A stretch of 64,000 nt of DNA, from the NCBI GenBank assembly GCA_963665155.2, contig OY761986.2, forward strand, positions 372,001 to 436,000, read 5' to 3'. Numbering within the stretch: position 1 is the stretch's first letter; every line of letters starts with the position of its first letter. The position numbers were made by a program, and so were the translations under genes. Below the pieces are notes generated by a model, which saw nothing but the letters and a program-made list of their open reading frames with translations, did no database searches and had not been told where the DNA came from. Positions 61,683 to 64,000 of this stretch are shown one piece after another. Source of the DNA: UBA1141 sp963665155 (GTDB lineage: Bacteria > Chloroflexota > Dehalococcoidia > Lucifugimonadales > UBA3495).

Positions 61683-62789
61683 ATGAAAGACTCCAAACAC
61701 AATGACATTGATAGCCTGATGTTGCCCCACATCCGCACCCTAGAGACCTACCAGGGCGTAATTCCCATGGAGGTCATGGCCGACCGTGCCGGAATCCCTC
61801 CGGAAAAAGTGATCCGTCTGAACGGCAATGAAAACCCCTTTGGGCCGTCGCCGCGGGTGGTCGAAGCCTTGGGTGGCTTCCAAAACTACAACCACTACCC
61901 AGACCCGGACCAAGGCAAACTCAGGGATGCCCTGTCCGATTACTTGGGAGTGCCTGCGGACCACATTGTGGCGGGCAACGGCAGCGACGAGATTATCGAC
62001 CTGCTGCTGCGTATGTTCATAGGCCCAGGCGAGAACATTGTAATTCCCTCTCCTACCTTTGGAATGTACGCCTTCTCCGCCGAAATCTGCGGTGGCGAGG
62101 CGATTTCGGTGGAGAGGGACGAAGCTTTCGAAATCGACGTGGAGGCGATGAACCTGGCAATCACGCCCAAGACCAAAGGGATGTTCTTTGCCTCTCCCAA
62201 CAACCCTACGGGAAATATTGCTACCGAGGCCCAAATTCGGCCCTTATTGGAGACCGGGCGGCTGGTGGTTGTGGACGAGACTTACTACGAGTTTTGCGGT
62301 CATACCGTGATGCCCCTGCTCCAAGAATACTCAAACCTGGTAGTCCTGCGGACCTTTAGCAAATGGGCTGGTTTGGCCGGACTACGCATCGGCTTGGGCG
62401 TCATGCAACCGGAACTGGCTGCCACCATGATGAGCATGAAGCCGCCTTACAACGTCAACCTGGCGGCCGAAATAGCATTGTTGGCTTCGCTGGAAGACAC
62501 ACCGACCCTGTTAGATCGGGTTCAAAAAATCGTTGTCGAACGCGACCGTATGATGGGAATGTTGCGCCAGGTCGAGGGCATCAAAACCTGGCCTTCGCAA
62601 GCTAACTTTATCTTGATGCAACTCCCCGAGGGCCGTGGAAAAGATATTTACGACGGCCTCTGCAACCGGGGAATCTTCTTGCGCTACTTCGGCAATGCGC
62701 GTCTCAAAGATCACATCAGGGCCAGCGTGGGTTTGCCCCACGAGACCGACGCTGTTGTCGCCGCCTTGAGCGAGTTGGTTAACGCCTAA
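61683..62789 (+). CDS. hisC: Histidinol-phosphate aminotransferase
   Basis: A 368-residue class II PLP aminotransferase. Seen: IRLNGNENPFGPSPRVVEAL at the N-terminus, AGNGSDEIIDLLLRMFIGPG, ASPNNPTGNIATEAQIRPLL, DETYYEFCG, and the PLP lysine in TFSKWAGLAGLRIGLGVM, followed by the phosphate-binding Arg. It converts imidazole acetol phosphate to histidinol phosphate. Position between hisD and hisB confirms the assignment. No clear ribosome binding site at the ATG. Confidence 0.93.
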   Translation: MKDSKHNDIDSLMLPHIRTLETYQGVIPMEVMADRAGIPPEKVIRLNGNENPFGPSPRVVEALGGFQNYNHYPDPDQGKLRDALSDYLGVPADHIVAGNGSDEIIDLLLRMFIGPGENIVIPSPTFGMYAFSAEICGGEAISVERDEAFEIDVEAMNLAITPKTKGMFFASPNNPTGNIATEAQIRPLLETGRLVVVDETYYEFCGHTVMPLLQEYSNLVVLRTFSKWAGLAGLRIGLGVMQPELAATMMSMKPPYNVNLAAEIALLASLEDTPTLLDRVQKIVVERDRMMGMLRQVEGIKTWPSQANFILMQLPEGRGKDIYDGLCNRGIFLRYFGNARLKDHIRASVGLPHETDAVVAALSELVNA

Positions 62790-62854
62790 AAAGTGGCTTT
62801 TGAGTCCCAACAATCATTTTGGTGTGCTTGTCTGAACGTCGGCAAATTCGGATG

Positions 62855-62883
62855 AATCCTTCGACAGGCTCAGGACAAACGGG
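62855..62883 (+). repeat. Dispersed-repeat half copy
   Basis: The stretch AATCCTTCGACAGGCTCAGG plus ACAAACGGG resembles one arm of a palindromic intergenic repeat I recall from many bacterial genomes. The complementary arm is only weakly visible near 62931-62948. It lies between hisC and hisB. Confidence 0.5.
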
Positions 62884-63000
62884 AGTTCCCACAGCGTTGG
62901 TAATGAATTGTGGTCGAAGCTCTAGAATGAAGCCTGAGCGTCGTTCCGCACCTCTTGGAATGTCCAATTAGCTTGATCGAATCAACAGCGGGGTAGACCA

Positions 63001-63636
63001 ATGACATCCATCAGCAAGAAAACTGACGGTCCTCCGGCCACTGCCAGAAAAGCATCATTGGAGCGCAAGACCGGCGAGACCAGCATTAGCGTGTCCATCA
63101 ACCTGGACGGTCAGGGCCAATACGATGTGGAAACAGGCAATGGATTTCTGGACCACATGGTCAGCCAAATCGCCCGCCACGGGTTGATTGACATAACTCT
63201 GAAAGCATCGGGAGACGTCCATACCGGATGGCATCACTTGGTGGAAGACGTCGGCATCATGCTGGGAAGAGTATTTAGGGAGGCTTTAGGAGACGGAAGG
63301 GGTATTCGCCGCATGGGCCATGCCATCGTCCCATTGGATGAAGCCCTGGCCATGGTCGCGGTCGACTGTGGCGGAAGGCCATATGCCTCTATGGATACCA
63401 CGCTGGACAACACCATGGTGGAGACGCTCTCCGGCGATCTGGTGGGGCACTTCCTGGAGTCCTTCGCCATGGAGGGCAAGATAAATCTTCACGCCAAAAT
63501 ATTGTCTGGGGTGAGCCCGCATCACAAGGCGGAAGCGCTCTGCAAGGCCTTGGCCCGAGCGCTGCGGGATGCGGTAGAGCACGATCCCAGGGCACTGGAG
63601 CAAGTGCCCAGCACCAAAGGGACGATTGCCGGGTAG
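63001..63636 (+). CDS. hisB: Imidazoleglycerol-phosphate dehydratase
   Basis: A 211-residue monofunctional HisB. Metal-binding motifs are clear: FLDHMVSQIARHG, VHTGWHHLVEDVGIMLGRVF, and SPHHKAEALCKALARALRDA; PLDEALAMVAVDCGGRPYAS is the middle signature. In the second motif the usual DDHH is TGWHH, a mild variant that keeps the His pair and Glu-Asp. Last gene of the his cluster in this window; hisH, hisA, hisF and hisIE are not present. Confidence 0.93.
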   Translation: MTSISKKTDGPPATARKASLERKTGETSISVSINLDGQGQYDVETGNGFLDHMVSQIARHGLIDITLKASGDVHTGWHHLVEDVGIMLGRVFREALGDGRGIRRMGHAIVPLDEALAMVAVDCGGRPYASMDTTLDNTMVETLSGDLVGHFLESFAMEGKINLHAKILSGVSPHHKAEALCKALARALRDAVEHDPRALEQVPSTKGTIAG

Positions 63637-63683
63637 AGGTTGCATTGAGAGTTCGGGGAACAACATCCGGTGAGCATACACAC

Positions 63684-63709
63684 TAGGGGCGGTTCGCGAA
63701 CCGCCCCTA
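63684..63709. repeat. Perfect 26-base palindrome
   Basis: TAGGGGCGGTTCG is followed immediately by its exact complement CGAACCGCCCCTA. It sits between the convergent hisB and enoyl-CoA hydratase-like genes and could act as a bidirectional terminator or be a dispersed repeat copy; no T-run follows on either side. Confidence 0.85.
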
Positions 63710-63780
63710 CGTTCTCCGCCTGTGCCGGAAAGGTTGCCCAAATGATGGGGCTGGGTTCCATACTGCTGCGATTGCTCTTA

Positions 63781-64000
63781 CTACCGGCCCTTACGAGCTA
63801 TGAACTCGGGGAATGCCTGCTCCACACCGTAGCCCACAACTTTCTCCGTGGTAAACATTCTTTCGTTGTCCCACATCTCTTTAAGATTTGCTCCCAGATC
63901 CTGAAGCAACAGCTCTTTTACGCCCGTTACGGACTCGTGGCGGTTCCCGGCGATGGCGATGGCTATCTCCATGGTCTTGGCCCGAAGCTCCCCGGCCGGG
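63781..64000 (-). CDS. Enoyl-CoA hydratase/isomerase-like protein, 3' part only
   Basis: The frame is open to the window edge, so the 5' part lies outside; an internal ATG at 63970-63972 is not the real start. The visible 72 or so residues (LRAKTMEIAIAIAGNRHESV, GVKELLLQDLGANLKEMWDN, then VEQAFPEFIARKGR) resemble the C-terminal helices of crotonases, where an acyl-CoA-binding end of the form AFxEKRxP closes the protein. No catalytic residue is in this part. The assignment is by pattern only. Confidence 0.6.
   Translation of the reverse strand, partial: PAGELRAKTMEIAIAIAGNRHESVTGVKELLLQDLGANLKEMWDNERMFTTEKVVGYGVEQAFPEFIARKGR

Overview
The window looks like a chromosomal segment of a free-living bacterium, most likely a member of the Chloroflexota (Dehalococcoidia/SAR202-like). 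That placement is an inference from the overall protein character, from zinc-binding (Cys-rich) S4, S14, L24 and L36, and from dispersed repeats that I recall from that phylum; no 16S or other decisive marker is present. Base composition appears moderate and TTG/GTG start codons are common. Coding density is high except for a few 0.3-1 kb gaps. LAYOUT. (1) 1-3.4 kb, minus strand: a fused electron transfer flavoprotein (EtfB-EtfA) and nicotinate phosphoribosyltransferase. (2) 3.9-9.4 kb, plus strand: a good sigma70-type promoter, a SAM-I-type riboswitch with intrinsic terminator, then mtnA, mtnP, a rhodanese, ahcY and metK. This unit makes SAM and removes or recycles its by-products (S-adenosylhomocysteine, methylthioadenosine) under SAM feedback. 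(3) 9.7-13.0 kb, plus strand: an SCP2-domain protein overlapping a ketol-acid-reductoisomerase-like paralog that has lost catalytic residues, and a phosphohexomutase. (4) 13.1-35.4 kb, minus strand: one of the most complete merged str-S10-spc-alpha-L13 ribosomal clusters: rpsL, rpsG, fusA, rpsJ, rplC, rplD, rplW, rplB, rpsS, rplV, rpsC, rplP, rpmC, rpsQ, rplN, rplX, rplE, rpsN, rpsH, rplF, rplR, rpsE, rpmD, rplO, secY, adk, map, infA, rpmJ, rpsM, rpsK, rpsD, rpoA, rplQ, truA, rplM, rpsI. The tuf gene is missing from its usual place. L4, L5, S17, S3 and RpoA carry unusual low-complexity, mostly acidic tails. (5) 35.9-51.1 kb, plus strand: a cobalamin island with two B12 riboswitches. The first precedes cbiE and a large CobN chelatase subunit. 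The second precedes an oligopeptide/nickel-type ABC importer (lipoprotein plus two permeases, no ATPase), a FhuF-like iron-sulfur reductase and a fused ChlI-ChlD-type AAA+/VWA chelatase subunit. A small ChuX-like protein, an IS1182-family insertion sequence and a MITE-like element lie between the two halves. This is the best candidate for an undescribed system: B12-controlled uptake with reductive release of a cobalt or corrinoid species feeding cobalt chelation. (6) 51.2-56.3 kb, plus strand: glycyl-tRNA synthetase, a HicB-like protein, a SnoaL-like protein, biotin ligase and two short-chain dehydrogenase homologs, the second apparently catalytically dead. (7) 56.6-63.6 kb, plus strand: a histidine biosynthesis cluster, hisZ-hisG-(zinc phospholipase-like)-hisD-hisC-hisB, with an unusual coexistence of HisZ and a long-form HisG. 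(8) The right edge holds the 3' part of an enoyl-CoA hydratase-like gene on the minus strand. I saw no rRNA or tRNA genes and no CRISPR array.
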